Below, one piece after another: positions 1-6,719 of a DNA stretch of 12,607 nt; position 1 is the stretch's first letter; every line of letters starts with the position of its first letter. The translations under genes were made by a program, and so were the position numbers. The notes beneath the pieces were generated by a model, which was given only the letters and a program-made list of their open reading frames with translations, did no database searches and was not told the DNA's origin. The stretch is from an uncultured Megamonas sp. (GTDB lineage Bacteria > Bacillota > Negativicutes > Selenomonadales > Selenomonadaceae). The stretch is from assembly GCA_900554895.1 (NCBI GenBank), contig USIX01000057.1:1-12607 (forward strand), written 5' to 3'.

Positions 1-904
1 TGACTTCCGTCAGTTTTCCGGCAAAGATGTCATAGAGACTTTCTGCCGAAGCAAGTGTGGCAATACCGGCACCGATGCGCAGTGCTGCACTGCTGGAAAG
101 TACGGCGGCACCAGTGAGCCCGAGTGAACCGGCAATAACAAGTACCTTGCCGCAGCTGCCCTTATGAACATCACGCGGTCGTTTATTAAAATGATTTTCA
201 ACAAAATTTTGGTCAACAGCTTCCTGTTTTATTGTATCTTGACATAAAAGACTGTATGGCAAACCGATGGATTTTATGGTGATTTTGCCGGTATAATTGC
301 AGCCTGGATACATAATCAGGCCGATTTTCGGCAGACCTAAGGTCAAAGTAACGGAAGCTTTGACGGCTACGGGATTTACTGCACCCGTATCTGCATTGAC
401 GCCGCTAGGCATGTCAACGGATAAAATCGGGCGGTTGCAGGAATTTAAAATGGAGATACATTTTATAACGTTTTCGCGCAGCTGTCCGTGAATGCCTGTA
501 CCGAGCAGGGCATCGATAACGCAGTCAGAGAATGTCAGGGATATTTGCAGTCTGTTCCAGTCTCTTTCTGTTGTAATCTGATATATTTCCGCCTGCATGT
601 TCATTAAGATATTGTAATTAGTTTTGGCAGAAGGCGTGAAATGTTCCGTATTGCCGATGATAAAAATTTTCACTTTAGCGTGAGCATTGAGCAGATGGCG
701 GGCGGCTACGAAACCGTCACCGCCGTTATTACCGCAGCCGGCAATAATGCAGAATGTTTTTTCCGCACTGCCGCCGCAGAGTTTTATAGCTTCGCTGGCT
801 GTTTCGCGTCCGGCGTTTTCCATCAGTACTATTTCCGGAATACCGTAGACATTTATTGCATCAGCATCAATTTGCCGCATTTGAGCGGCAGAAGATATTT
901 TCAA
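1..904 (-). CDS. nnr: Bifunctional NAD(P)H-hydrate repair enzyme (epimerase plus start of dehydratase), partial at window edge
   Basis: The enzyme repairs damaged, hydrated NADH and NADPH. The N-terminal domain epimerises the R and S hydrates, and the C-terminal domain dehydrates the S form using ATP or ADP. About 301 residues are visible before the gene runs off position 1. Residues 1-215 carry the YjeF_N epimerase signature: SSAAQMRQID, LMENAGRE, GCGNNGGDGF and DALLGTGIHG, followed by a VDMPSGVNADTG stretch. After a linker, KGSCGKVLVIAGS and GLTGAAVLSSSAALRIGAG mark the start of the carbohydrate-kinase-like dehydratase domain. The start chosen is TTG at 904, with GGAGG 8 bases upstream and only 2 bases after the acpS stop. 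An ATG at codon 9 would cut into the conserved N-terminus. The acpS-nnr pairing is common in Firmicutes. The catalytic end of the dehydratase domain lies outside the window. Confidence 0.93.
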   Translation of the reverse strand, partial: MKISSAAQMRQIDADAINVYGIPEIVLMENAGRETASEAIKLCGGSAEKTFCIIAGCGNNGGDGFVAARHLLNAHAKVKIFIIGNTEHFTPSAKTNYNILMNMQAEIYQITTERDWNRLQISLTFSDCVIDALLGTGIHGQLRENVIKCISILNSCNRPILSVDMPSGVNADTGAVNPVAVKASVTLTLGLPKIGLIMYPGCNYTGKITIKSIGLPYSLLCQDTIKQEAVDQNFVENHFNKRPRDVHKGSCGKVLVIAGSLGLTGAAVLSSSAALRIGAGIATLASAESLYDIFAGKLTEV

Positions 905-906
905 GA

Positions 907-1278
907 TTATCCCTCCAGTATAGCCTGTGCTATAGCGTATTCTTTAGAGTGGCTCAGTGATATGAATATATTGTAGATTTTGCGCTTAGTGGCACTGTAG
1001 GCGAAATAGCCGTGCAGTTTTACATGCGGTGCGCCGCTGTCGTCGACGACCACTTCGATATCCTGCCACGTACCGCCGCGCATGCCTGTGCCGAAGGCTT
1101 TTACTACAGCTTCTTTAGCGGCAAATCTGGCGGCATAGGAAGAAGCGCGCATTGTGTTGCGTCCGTTACAGTATGCCTGTTCCTGTGCCGTAAAAATGCG
1201 ATTTATGAATTTTTCGTTATCCAGAAATTTGCGTATCCGCTCAATTTCTACAATATCAACACCCGTTCCTTTTATCAT
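907..1278 (-). CDS. acpS: Holo-[acyl-carrier-protein] synthase
   Basis: AcpS transfers the 4'-phosphopantetheine arm from coenzyme A to a serine of apo-acyl carrier protein, activating it for fatty acid synthesis in the cytoplasm. The protein is 123 residues, normal for the compact trimeric AcpS family. It opens with the family motif GTGVDIVEIERI, where D8 is the expected magnesium ligand, and has RFAAKEAVVKAFGTG around residues 51-65, with E56 as the second expected metal ligand. The ATG start at 1278 follows AAAGGTG at a short but workable distance. It lies 16 bases downstream of the metal-binding lipoprotein gene and 2 bases upstream of nnr, so the three are probably co-transcribed. No key residue is missing. 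Confidence 0.96.
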   Translation of the reverse strand: MIKGTGVDIVEIERIRKFLDNEKFINRIFTAQEQAYCNGRNTMRASSYAARFAAKEAVVKAFGTGMRGGTWQDIEVVVDDSGAPHVKLHGYFAYSATKRKIYNIFISLSHSKEYAIAQAILEG

Positions 1279-1294
1279 GTAATCACCTTTAATT

Positions 1295-2188
1295 CTATTT
1301 TAGTGCCTCTTGCAAAGTTTGGGCATTTTTCTGCATAGCTTCGATATAAGCGTTTGCATCGTCCTTGCCGGTAACAACAGGGTCCAAAGTATAGATTTCG
1401 GCTCCCGTTTCATTAGCGATGGCTTCAGCTGCCGTAGAAGAATACTGCGGTTCGGCAAACAGTACTTTTGTCGGCATGGTTTTTACCTGCGCTATGATAT
1501 CGGTAAGTTCACTCGGCGAAGGCGATGAGCCCGGTTCACGTTCGATGACGCCGACGATTTCTAGATTGAATTCCTGCGCAAAGTAAGGAAATGCTTCATG
1601 GAATGTGACGATTTTTCTCTGCGCCAGCGGGTCAATGGCTGCATGCATATCATTTTTCAGCTGCTGCAGGCGGGCGATATAATCGTCAGCGTTCTTATGA
1701 TACTGCTCAGCGTGAGCAGGGTCTGCTTTGCTCAGCTCTTCCGCTATCGTCTGTACCTGCGTTATGCAGTTGGATACGCTTACCCATACATGTGCATTTT
1801 CACCGTGTTCATCGATAAGAAGCGGAATATTAACCGATGAATCAATGATGTACAGCTGTTTTTGTTCATTGATGATATCATCGAGAAAAGCTTCCATGCC
1901 GGCGCCGTTCGCAACGAAAACATCCGCATTTTCCAATTTTTTCATATCGGCAGGCGTCATCTGGTAATCGTGCAGACAGCCCGTTTGAGGCTTAGTCATA
2001 TTTTCTACAACGACACCGTCAATTCCTTTGGTGATATTTATGGTTTCAATATAAATAGGATAAAAAGATGTTACGATTTTTAATTTTTGGCTATTTTTCG
2101 CATCGTTATCCGCCGTTTTATCGCTGCCGCAGCCGGAAAAAGAAACGGATAGCAGCAGACATAAAAATAGAATAAATATTTTTTTCAA
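1295..2188 (-). CDS. Zinc/manganese-type ABC transporter substrate-binding lipoprotein (ZnuA/TroA family)
   Basis: This is a cluster A-1 periplasmic-type metal-binding protein, expected to be lipid-anchored outside the membrane and to hand zinc or manganese to an ABC permease. I place the start at TTG 2188, giving 297 residues: AGAGGAG lies 6 bases upstream, and the product then begins with a classic lipoprotein signal (MKKIFILFLC, lipobox FSGC, lipidated C20). Probable metal ligands are H73 (CLHDYQMTP), H133 (NAHVWV), H197 (TFHEAFPYF) and D269 (YTLDP). There is no histidine-rich loop. The longer frame reaching ATG 2254 would begin inside a hairpin and add an implausible tail before the signal peptide. 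The permease and ATPase genes are not next to it; it sits upstream of acpS instead. Zinc versus manganese specificity cannot be decided from the sequence. Confidence 0.9.
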   Translation of the reverse strand: MKKIFILFLCLLLSVSFSGCGSDKTADNDAKNSQKLKIVTSFYPIYIETINITKGIDGVVVENMTKPQTGCLHDYQMTPADMKKLENADVFVANGAGMEAFLDDIINEQKQLYIIDSSVNIPLLIDEHGENAHVWVSVSNCITQVQTIAEELSKADPAHAEQYHKNADDYIARLQQLKNDMHAAIDPLAQRKIVTFHEAFPYFAQEFNLEIVGVIEREPGSSPSPSELTDIIAQVKTMPTKVLFAEPQYSSTAAEAIANETGAEIYTLDPVVTGKDDANAYIEAMQKNAQTLQEALK

Positions 2189-2209
2189 ACGAATTCTCCT
2201 CTTAAAGTG

Positions 2210-2224
2210 TTTAATGACATTAAA
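2210..2224. promoter_or_regulatory. Perfect 7-1-7 palindrome, candidate metalloregulator operator
   Basis: The bases TTTAATG-A-CATTAAA form a perfect inverted repeat with 7-base arms and a 1-base centre. It lies 22 bases upstream of the TTG start of the metal-binding lipoprotein gene and overlaps the expected transcription start of the weak promoter at 2226-2254. A 7-1-7 layout is typical of Fur-family operators (Fur, Zur, PerR). The arm sequence does not match the known Bacillus Zur or Fur boxes, and AT-rich palindromes of this size can arise by chance, so this is a suggestion only. Confidence 0.35.
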
Positions 2225-2268
2225 AAGAATAACTATTAAGATAAAAAGCCTCAATAGTTATTCTTTTT
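2222..2268 (-). terminator. Long AT-rich hairpin terminator after fabK
   Basis: A perfect 16-base inverted repeat (arms 2222-2237 and 2253-2268, AAAAAGAATAACTATT and its complement) with a 15-base loop starts 9 bases after the fabK stop. On the minus strand the downstream arm ends in TTTTT, as in an intrinsic terminator. The stem has only three G/C pairs, so it may terminate weakly or serve another purpose. It separates fabK from the metal-binding lipoprotein operon. Confidence 0.65.
2226..2254 (-). promoter_or_regulatory. Weak candidate promoter for the metal-binding lipoprotein operon
   Basis: On the minus strand TTGAGG (2254-2249) and TATTCT (2231-2226) are separated by 17 bases; each matches the sigma-70 consensus at 4 of 6 positions. 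It is the best pair I see upstream of the gene but lies inside the inverted repeat at 2222-2268. The overlap could be accidental. Confidence 0.3.
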
Positions 2269-2277
2269 GTTTTAAAT

Positions 2278-3225
2278 TTATATTTTTATCTGAGTAGCGG
2301 CATTGAGCGTTGCACGAGCCTCTGTCATGATATTTTCAATGATGTTTTTGACAGGCTCTTCTTTTTGCAGTAAAGTCAGGGACTGACCGGCCTGAACCAT
2401 GCCGTTTACCACATCGCCGTCAACAGCGGCAAGTCTGTTTGTACCGGTAGCCAGGCGTAAAAGTTCTTCCTTAGGCGTTTTGCCTTCGTTTTCTTTCTGT
2501 ACGAAATCGAGAGAGAATTTGTTTTTGATACCGCGGACAGCACCGCCCAAAGTGAGTCCCGTAACGATTGTATCAGTGTCGATGGCTTCGATAAGTTTCT
2601 GTTTCATATTCGGATGAACACCGCATTCTTCGGCAACGAGGAAGCGTGTACCCATCTGAATACCGCCCGCACCCATCAAAAGAGCAGCGGCAAGACCGCG
2701 TCCGTCAGCGAAACCGCCGGCCATTACAACCGGAATATTATCGATGACAGGCAGAACCTGTTCCATGAGAGCCATAGTCGTAAGAACACCGATATGGCCG
2801 CCTGCTTCCATGCCTTCCGCCACCATTGCATCAGCACCGGCTGCAGCTACGCGTTTTGCCAGTTTTACGTTTGGGATTACCGGAATGATTTTTATACCGG
2901 CAGCTTTCAGTTTCGGAAAATACGGCACGGGATTGCCGGCACCGAGTGTAACGAAAGCAGGTTTTTCTTCACAGATGACATCGATGATTTCTTCTTTATT
3001 CGGTGCCATGAGCATAACGTTTACGCCGAACGGTTTATCAGTGAGCTGCTGTGCTTTTTTTATTTCTTCACGTACATATTCAGTTGTTCTGCCGCCGCAG
3101 GAGATAATTCCAGCGCCGCCGGCATTGGAAACGGCAGCAGCAAGTTTTGCATCGGAAACCCAGGCCATACCGCCTTGAATAATCGGATATTTTATACCAA
3201 GAACTTCAGTAATATATTTTGCCAT
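2278..3225 (-). CDS. fabK: Enoyl-[acyl-carrier-protein] reductase II (FabK), FMN-dependent
   Basis: FabK reduces the trans-2-enoyl-ACP double bond in the last step of each fatty acid elongation round, using FMN and NAD(P)H. The 315-residue protein is of usual length and has the nitronate monooxygenase/FabK barrel signatures: YPIIQGGMAWVSDAKLAAAVSNAGG near the N-terminus, KPFGVNVML at 64-72, GAGNP at 95-99, AEGMEAGGHIG at 136-146 with H144, and AGGFADGRG followed by MGTRF. AEGMEAGGHIG and the N-terminus resemble characterised streptococcal FabK closely, so I prefer FabK to a generic nitronate monooxygenase, though the two families overlap. The ATG at 3225 has AGGAGG 8 bases upstream. The gene has its own promoter and terminator and is not part of a visible fab cluster. 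Confidence 0.85.
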   Translation of the reverse strand: MAKYITEVLGIKYPIIQGGMAWVSDAKLAAAVSNAGGAGIISCGGRTTEYVREEIKKAQQLTDKPFGVNVMLMAPNKEEIIDVICEEKPAFVTLGAGNPVPYFPKLKAAGIKIIPVIPNVKLAKRVAAAGADAMVAEGMEAGGHIGVLTTMALMEQVLPVIDNIPVVMAGGFADGRGLAAALLMGAGGIQMGTRFLVAEECGVHPNMKQKLIEAIDTDTIVTGLTLGGAVRGIKNKFSLDFVQKENEGKTPKEELLRLATGTNRLAAVDGDVVNGMVQAGQSLTLLQKEEPVKNIIENIMTEARATLNAATQIKI

Positions 3226-3267
3226 GCAAAAATCCTCCTAAAATATTTAAAATCTATGGATATTTTT

Positions 3268-3276
3268 ATTATACCA
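3268..3276 (-). promoter_or_regulatory. Extended -10 promoter for fabK
   Basis: The minus strand reads TGGTATAAT (3276-3268), a perfect TATAAT with the TG extended -10 element, 43 bases upstream of the fabK start. No good -35 box is present, which fits an extended -10 promoter. A nearby AT-rich palindrome (3280-3297, arms ATATAAT/ATTATAT, 4-base spacer) could be an operator but has no recognisable match. Confidence 0.55.
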
Positions 3277-3318
3277 CTTATATAATGATTATTATATCAT
3301 ATTTATCATAGTCAGTAG

Positions 3319-3564
3319 TTATGAATTTTTAATAAGCAACAACTTTTCCTGCCGCGACAATTTTTTTATCTGCGCTTCCCGTTTCTGTGCCGCCTGTTTG
3401 GTGGAAAATACCTCGTAATAAAGCAGCTCTACCGGCAGACGCCCGCGTGTGTAGCGAGCGCCTTTGCCGGCATTGTGGATTTTTATCCGTTTAGCCAAAT
3501 TATTTGTCCAGCCGGTATAAAGTGTATCATCACTGCACCTTAATATATAAGTGTAGCAGTCCAT
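3319..3564 (-). CDS. Small GIY-YIG nuclease-fold protein (YhbQ/UPF0213 type)
   Basis: This is an 81-residue protein made of a single GIY-YIG domain. It has [27 protein letters not shown] at 5-31, corresponding to the two short strands and the conserved arginine of the fold, then [19 protein letters not shown] at 33-51. The length and layout match the stand-alone YhbQ/YazA group, whose role is poorly defined and possibly related to DNA repair. A specific function cannot be claimed. The ATG overlaps the stop of the cyclophilin gene by one base (TAATG), and no clear ribosome binding site precedes it, so translation is probably coupled to that gene. Confidence 0.85.
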   Translation of the reverse strand: MDCYTYILRCSDDTLYTGWTNNLAKRIKIHNAGKGARYTRGRLPVELLYYEVFSTKQAAQKREAQIKKLSRQEKLLLIKNS

Positions 3565-4163
3565 TATTCAGCTGTTTTATTTTCTTCAATGGTGATTTTG
3601 TTGATGACTACGTCTTCAACCGGTCTGTCCATGAAATCAGTTTGTACGTGGCCGATTTTTTCTACGACATCCATACCCTTAATAACTTTGCCGAATACGG
3701 CATGATGTCCGTCAAGCCACGGTGTCTGGTCAAGCGTGATGAAAAACTGTGAACCGCCTGTATTAGGACCGGCATTTGCCATCGATAAAATTCCGGCGCT
3801 GTCGTGGCGTAAATCTTTGTGGAATTCGTCTTTAATGGTATAGCCGGGACCGCCCGTGCCGTTGCCGTTCGGGTCGCCGCCCTGAATCATGAAGCCATCG
3901 ATTACACGATGAAAAATCAGGCCGTCATAAAAATTATGCTGGGCGAGTTCGATAAAGTTGGCTGTTGTAATAGGGGCTTTGTCTTCGAATAATTCGATAG
4001 TAAAAGTCCCCATGTTGGTGTCAAATACTGCTACGCGATTTTCGTTCATTGATTGAACTTCCTTTCCATTTATATTTAATTGATTTTCTGCCAAAGAGCA
4101 GTTGGTATAGTTTATCAGCCCGAAAAGAGCTGTCAGCAAGCAGAGAAATAGGATTTTTTTCAT
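3564..4163 (-). CDS. Peptidyl-prolyl cis-trans isomerase, cyclophilin type, with signal peptide
   Basis: This is a protein-folding catalyst that speeds proline isomerisation. In its 199 residues, 1-25 form a hydrophobic export signal ([17 protein letters not shown]), so the mature protein should act outside the membrane. The cyclophilin domain runs from about 43 to 195. It has [14 protein letters not shown] at 84-97 with catalytic R86, [30 protein letters not shown] and W149 in [12 protein letters not shown]. The ATG at 4163 follows GAGGAG at 9 bases. A second in-frame ATG at 4049 (M39), just before the catalytic domain, has its own AAAGGAAG about 9 bases upstream, so a leaderless cytoplasmic form is possible. 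The gene follows the hydrolase gene by 13 bases and overlaps the GIY-YIG gene by one. Confidence 0.93.
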   Translation of the reverse strand: MKKILFLCLLTALFGLINYTNCSLAENQLNINGKEVQSMNENRVAVFDTNMGTFTIELFEDKAPITTANFIELAQHNFYDGLIFHRVIDGFMIQGGDPNGNGTGGPGYTIKDEFHKDLRHDSAGILSMANAGPNTGGSQFFITLDQTPWLDGHHAVFGKVIKGMDVVEKIGHVQTDFMDRPVEDVVINKITIEENKTAE

Positions 4164-4176
4164 AAAGATATGCTCC

Positions 4177-4878
4177 TCAACGTTTTATAATATGCGTATC
4201 ACCGGCAAAGCGCGGACTCCAGACGGAGATTTCGTCTTTTTTGGGAAAATCGTCCGGTACCTGCCAGATTTTATGACTTACATTGTGCATGGTAATGATG
4301 TTTTTTACTTCTGTATGTGCGGCAAATTCGCGTACACCGAGGTCCCAGAATTCTTCCAGACGGCTGTCTACAGGGAAAAAGGCAATATCGGTTTTTAAAT
4401 TCTCCATGCGTTTGAGCTGTTTTTTGAAACCGTTGCGGGCAAAAGCAATATTTTCTTTCGTTTCGCCTTTCCAATGCCACCAGTTGAAATCGCCGGAATG
4501 AAAAATTTTCCAGCCGTCTTTTTCAACGTAGAAACAAATGCCTTCATCCGTAGAACTGAATGATTTAACGTATATAGAACTATCTTCATACGTTGTATAT
4601 TCATCTAAAATAACGGTTTTATTTTCCGGCGGCAGATTGTTTTTTATATCATAACTGAGAAAATAATGTGTCGTTTTGTCGCTGAATTTACTGATTTGCG
4701 GATTGAAATGGTCAAAATGAGCATGAGATGCGAAAAAATATACTTCGCGTTTATTTTCGATTATTGACGGAACAAGATTATGCTCATCCAGATAATAATC
4801 GAAAATCATTGCCCAGTCGGCTGTTTCCAGAATGAAACCGCTGTTGAATAAATATGTTATTTTGGCTGTGTCGTTCAT
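4177..4878 (-). CDS. Metallo-beta-lactamase-fold hydrolase of unknown substrate
   Basis: This 233-residue cytoplasmic protein has no signal peptide. The metal-binding signature HAHFDH is at residues 52-57, preceded by the strands typical of the fold ([18 protein letters not shown]). HSGDFNWW around 127-134 provides the later ligand region, and TMHNVSH near the C-terminus could provide the last histidine. It belongs to the broad group of zinc-dependent hydrolases related to UlaG-like proteins, and the substrate cannot be predicted. The ATG at 4878 has AAGGAGA 6 bases upstream. It is first in the set with the cyclophilin and GIY-YIG genes, and a good promoter lies just upstream. Confidence 0.85.
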   Translation of the reverse strand: MNDTAKITYLFNSGFILETADWAMIFDYYLDEHNLVPSIIENKREVYFFASHAHFDHFNPQISKFSDKTTHYFLSYDIKNNLPPENKTVILDEYTTYEDSSIYVKSFSSTDEGICFYVEKDGWKIFHSGDFNWWHWKGETKENIAFARNGFKKQLKRMENLKTDIAFFPVDSRLEEFWDLGVREFAAHTEVKNIITMHNVSHKIWQVPDDFPKKDEISVWSPRFAGDTHIIKR

Positions 4879-4903
4879 TTTTCGTCTCCTTATCTACATT
4901 AGT

Positions 4904-4932
4904 ATTTTGGCAAATTTTGTAAATAGTGTCAA
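4904..4932 (-). promoter_or_regulatory. Promoter for the hydrolase-cyclophilin-GIY-YIG genes
   Basis: A perfect TTGACA (-35, minus strand 4932-4927) and CAAAAT (-10, 4909-4904, 4 of 6 consensus) are spaced 17 bases apart. They end 26 bases upstream of the ATG at 4878. Confidence 0.6.
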
Positions 4933-4967
4933 TACCTATCTATGTTTATTAATTTTTCGGTACAAGT

Positions 4968-5029
4968 ATGGCATGATTTTTGTTTTTTAGTTATAATAAG
5001 TATTGATAACTTGTAAACTACACTATAAA
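4968..5029 (+). promoter_or_regulatory. Promoter region of the aroC-aroK-aroB operon
   Basis: There are two candidate promoters. TATAAT at 4992-4997 has a weak ATGGCA 18 bases upstream. TTGATA at 5003-5008 has TATAAA at 5024-5029, but with a short 15-base spacer. Either could serve the operon; the first has the better -10 box. I see no riboswitch or leader peptide in the short leader. The aroC ribosome binding site is AGGGG at about 5038-5042. Confidence 0.45.
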
Positions 5030-5051
5030 TTAAAGTTAGGGGTTTTTAATT

Positions 5052-6197
5052 ATGTTTAGATTTTTAACAGCCGGAGAGTCGCACGGACAATGCCTGACAG
5101 CTATTGTCGAAGGGATACCTGCCGGTCTTAAAATAAATCTCGATGAAATGAATATGCAGATGGCACGTCGTCAGAAAGGTTACGGCCGCGGCGGACGTAT
5201 GGCCATTGAAACAGATAAGGTGGATATTTTATCCGGCGTACGTTTCGGTGAAACGATGGGGGACCCTGTTACACTACGCGTTGTCAATAAGGACTGGGAA
5301 AACTGGACGGACAGAATGTCTGTCATGGGAACGCCTACATGGTCAAAAGTTACGGCTGCGCGTCCCGGTCATGCCGATTATGTGGGTGTGAAAAAGTACA
5401 ACCGTACGGATATACGTGATATACTGGAACGTTCCAGTGCAAGGGAAACGGCGGCAAGAGTGGCTGCCGGTGCGCTTGCCCGCCAGTTTTTAGCGGCATG
5501 CGGCATAAATATCGTATCACAGGTAATAAATATCGGCGGCGTAAAGGCCGATACGGCGCATATTGATTACAGGATGCTGGTGCCAAATGACAGCGATTTG
5601 AACTGCAATGATGCACAGGCGGAAGCGAAAATGCGGGAAGTAATCCGTGATGCCGGTCAGGCAGGAGATACGCTTGGCGGTGTTTTCGAAGTGGTTGTAC
5701 AGAATATGCCTATCGGGGTTGGCAGTCATATTCAGTGGGACAAACGTCTTGATATGCAGCTTGCAGGTGCAATGATGTCCATTCAGGCGATAAAAGGCGT
5801 GGAAATCGGCGACGGCTTCGGCTATGCGGAGAAACCGGGCAGCCAGCTGCACGATGAAATGTTTTATGATGAAAATAAAAACGTTTATCGTAAAACGAAC
5901 CATGCGGGCGGTATTGAAGGCGGCATGAGCAACGGTGAACCGATAGTCGTGCGTGCCTGCATGAAACCGATACCGACATTGATGACACCACTGCATTCTA
6001 TCGATATCGAAAGCCAGAAGGAAGTTTTGGCATGCAAGGAACGCAGTGACGTCTGCGCTGTTTCTGCGGCTTCCGTAGTAGGAGAAGCTATGGTAGCACT
6101 AACTATTGCTAAAGCTTTACTGGAAACATTCGGCGGCAGCTGTATGGCGGATTTACTCAGCAATATGAAATCTTACAGTGAGCGAATTAAGGGATAA
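5052..6197 (+). CDS. aroC: Chorismate synthase
   Basis: AroC converts 5-enolpyruvylshikimate-3-phosphate to chorismate, the last step of the shikimate pathway, using reduced FMN. At 381 residues it is close to the usual length. It shows the family signatures GESHG (8-12, H11), RRQKGYGRGGRM (39-50), RPGHADY (104-110, H107) and SSARETAARVAAGA (128-141), plus the C-terminal region GGIEGGMSNGEPI followed by MKPIPT. The ATG at 5052 has AGGGG about 9 bases upstream. It is the first gene of a plus-strand operon, 3 bases ahead of aroK, and the enzyme looks intact. Confidence 0.98.
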   Translation: MFRFLTAGESHGQCLTAIVEGIPAGLKINLDEMNMQMARRQKGYGRGGRMAIETDKVDILSGVRFGETMGDPVTLRVVNKDWENWTDRMSVMGTPTWSKVTAARPGHADYVGVKKYNRTDIRDILERSSARETAARVAAGALARQFLAACGINIVSQVINIGGVKADTAHIDYRMLVPNDSDLNCNDAQAEAKMREVIRDAGQAGDTLGGVFEVVVQNMPIGVGSHIQWDKRLDMQLAGAMMSIQAIKGVEIGDGFGYAEKPGSQLHDEMFYDENKNVYRKTNHAGGIEGGMSNGEPIVVRACMKPIPTLMTPLHSIDIESQKEVLACKERSDVCAVSAASVVGEAMVALTIAKALLETFGGSCMADLLSNMKSYSERIKG

Positions 6198-6200
6198 ATT

Positions 6201-6719
6201 ATGAAAACTAATATTGTACTTATCGGATTTATGGGTTCAGGCAAGTCGATTACCGGTAAACTCTTGGCTTATAAGCTGGGGTACAGTTTTGTTGATACGG
6301 ATAATGAAATTGAAAAAATTTATAAGCAGAAAATAAAGGATATGTTTGCCAGCGAGGGCGAAACGGTATTTCGCGCAAGAGAAACGGAAACGATAAAAAA
6401 AATTGCCGCCAGAAATCATCAGGTAATTTCCACCGGCGGCGGTGTGGCGACGAAAGAAGAGGATATGAAAATACTGCGCGATAATGCCATTATCATATCA
6501 CTGGCGGCTTTGCCGCAGACTATCCTGAAACGTACCGGCAACGATAAACGACCGCTTCTTGCCAAAAAATCGAAAGAGGAACGGTTAAAGACGATTATCG
6601 AGCTCATGGGCAAGCGTGCCAAGTTCTATAAAAACGCCGATTTAATCGTAAAAACGGATAATACAACTCCGCTGCAGAATGTGGAGATAATTTTAAAATA
6701 TTTAAAGGGTGTGAGATGA
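6201..6719 (+). CDS. aroK: Shikimate kinase
   Basis: AroK phosphorylates shikimate to shikimate-3-phosphate with ATP. The 172-residue protein has the Walker A loop GFMGSGKS (9-16), the shikimate-binding VDTD (31-34, D34), FRARE (57-61) and GGGVA (79-83), and a KRPLL lid segment. The residue after GSGKS is isoleucine where threonine is usual; this is unlikely to abolish activity. ATG 6201 lies 3 bases after the aroC stop, with AAGGG overlapping that stop as the ribosome binding site. The stop codon abuts the aroB start directly. Confidence 0.96.
   Translation: MKTNIVLIGFMGSGKSITGKLLAYKLGYSFVDTDNEIEKIYKQKIKDMFASEGETVFRARETETIKKIAARNHQVISTGGGVATKEEDMKILRDNAIIISLAALPQTILKRTGNDKRPLLAKKSKEERLKTIIELMGKRAKFYKNADLIVKTDNTTPLQNVEIILKYLKGVR

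Noticed and set aside
2189..2254. N-terminal extension of the metal-binding lipoprotein from ATG 2254
   Set aside because: The ATG lies in the fabK terminator hairpin with no ribosome binding site; TTG 2188 has AGAGGAG and gives a proper lipoprotein signal.
2614..3285. 223-residue plus-strand open frame opposite fabK
   Set aside because: It lies antisense to fabK, is rich in Phe, Cys and His as expected for a shadow frame, and has no recognisable domain.
3280..3297. AT-rich inverted repeat upstream of fabK as a FapR or FabT operator
   Set aside because: The sequence does not match the known FapR or FabT boxes; such AT-rich repeats are common by chance in this promoter region.
4969..4985. 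Sigma-54 promoter (TGGCATG-N4-TTG) upstream of aroC
   Set aside because: The required GC at the -12 element is GT here, no enhancer-type site is seen, and ordinary -10 boxes follow.
5517..5996. 159-residue minus-strand open frame inside aroC
   Set aside because: It is a mirror frame of the well-conserved aroC, with no family resemblance and an unusual composition.
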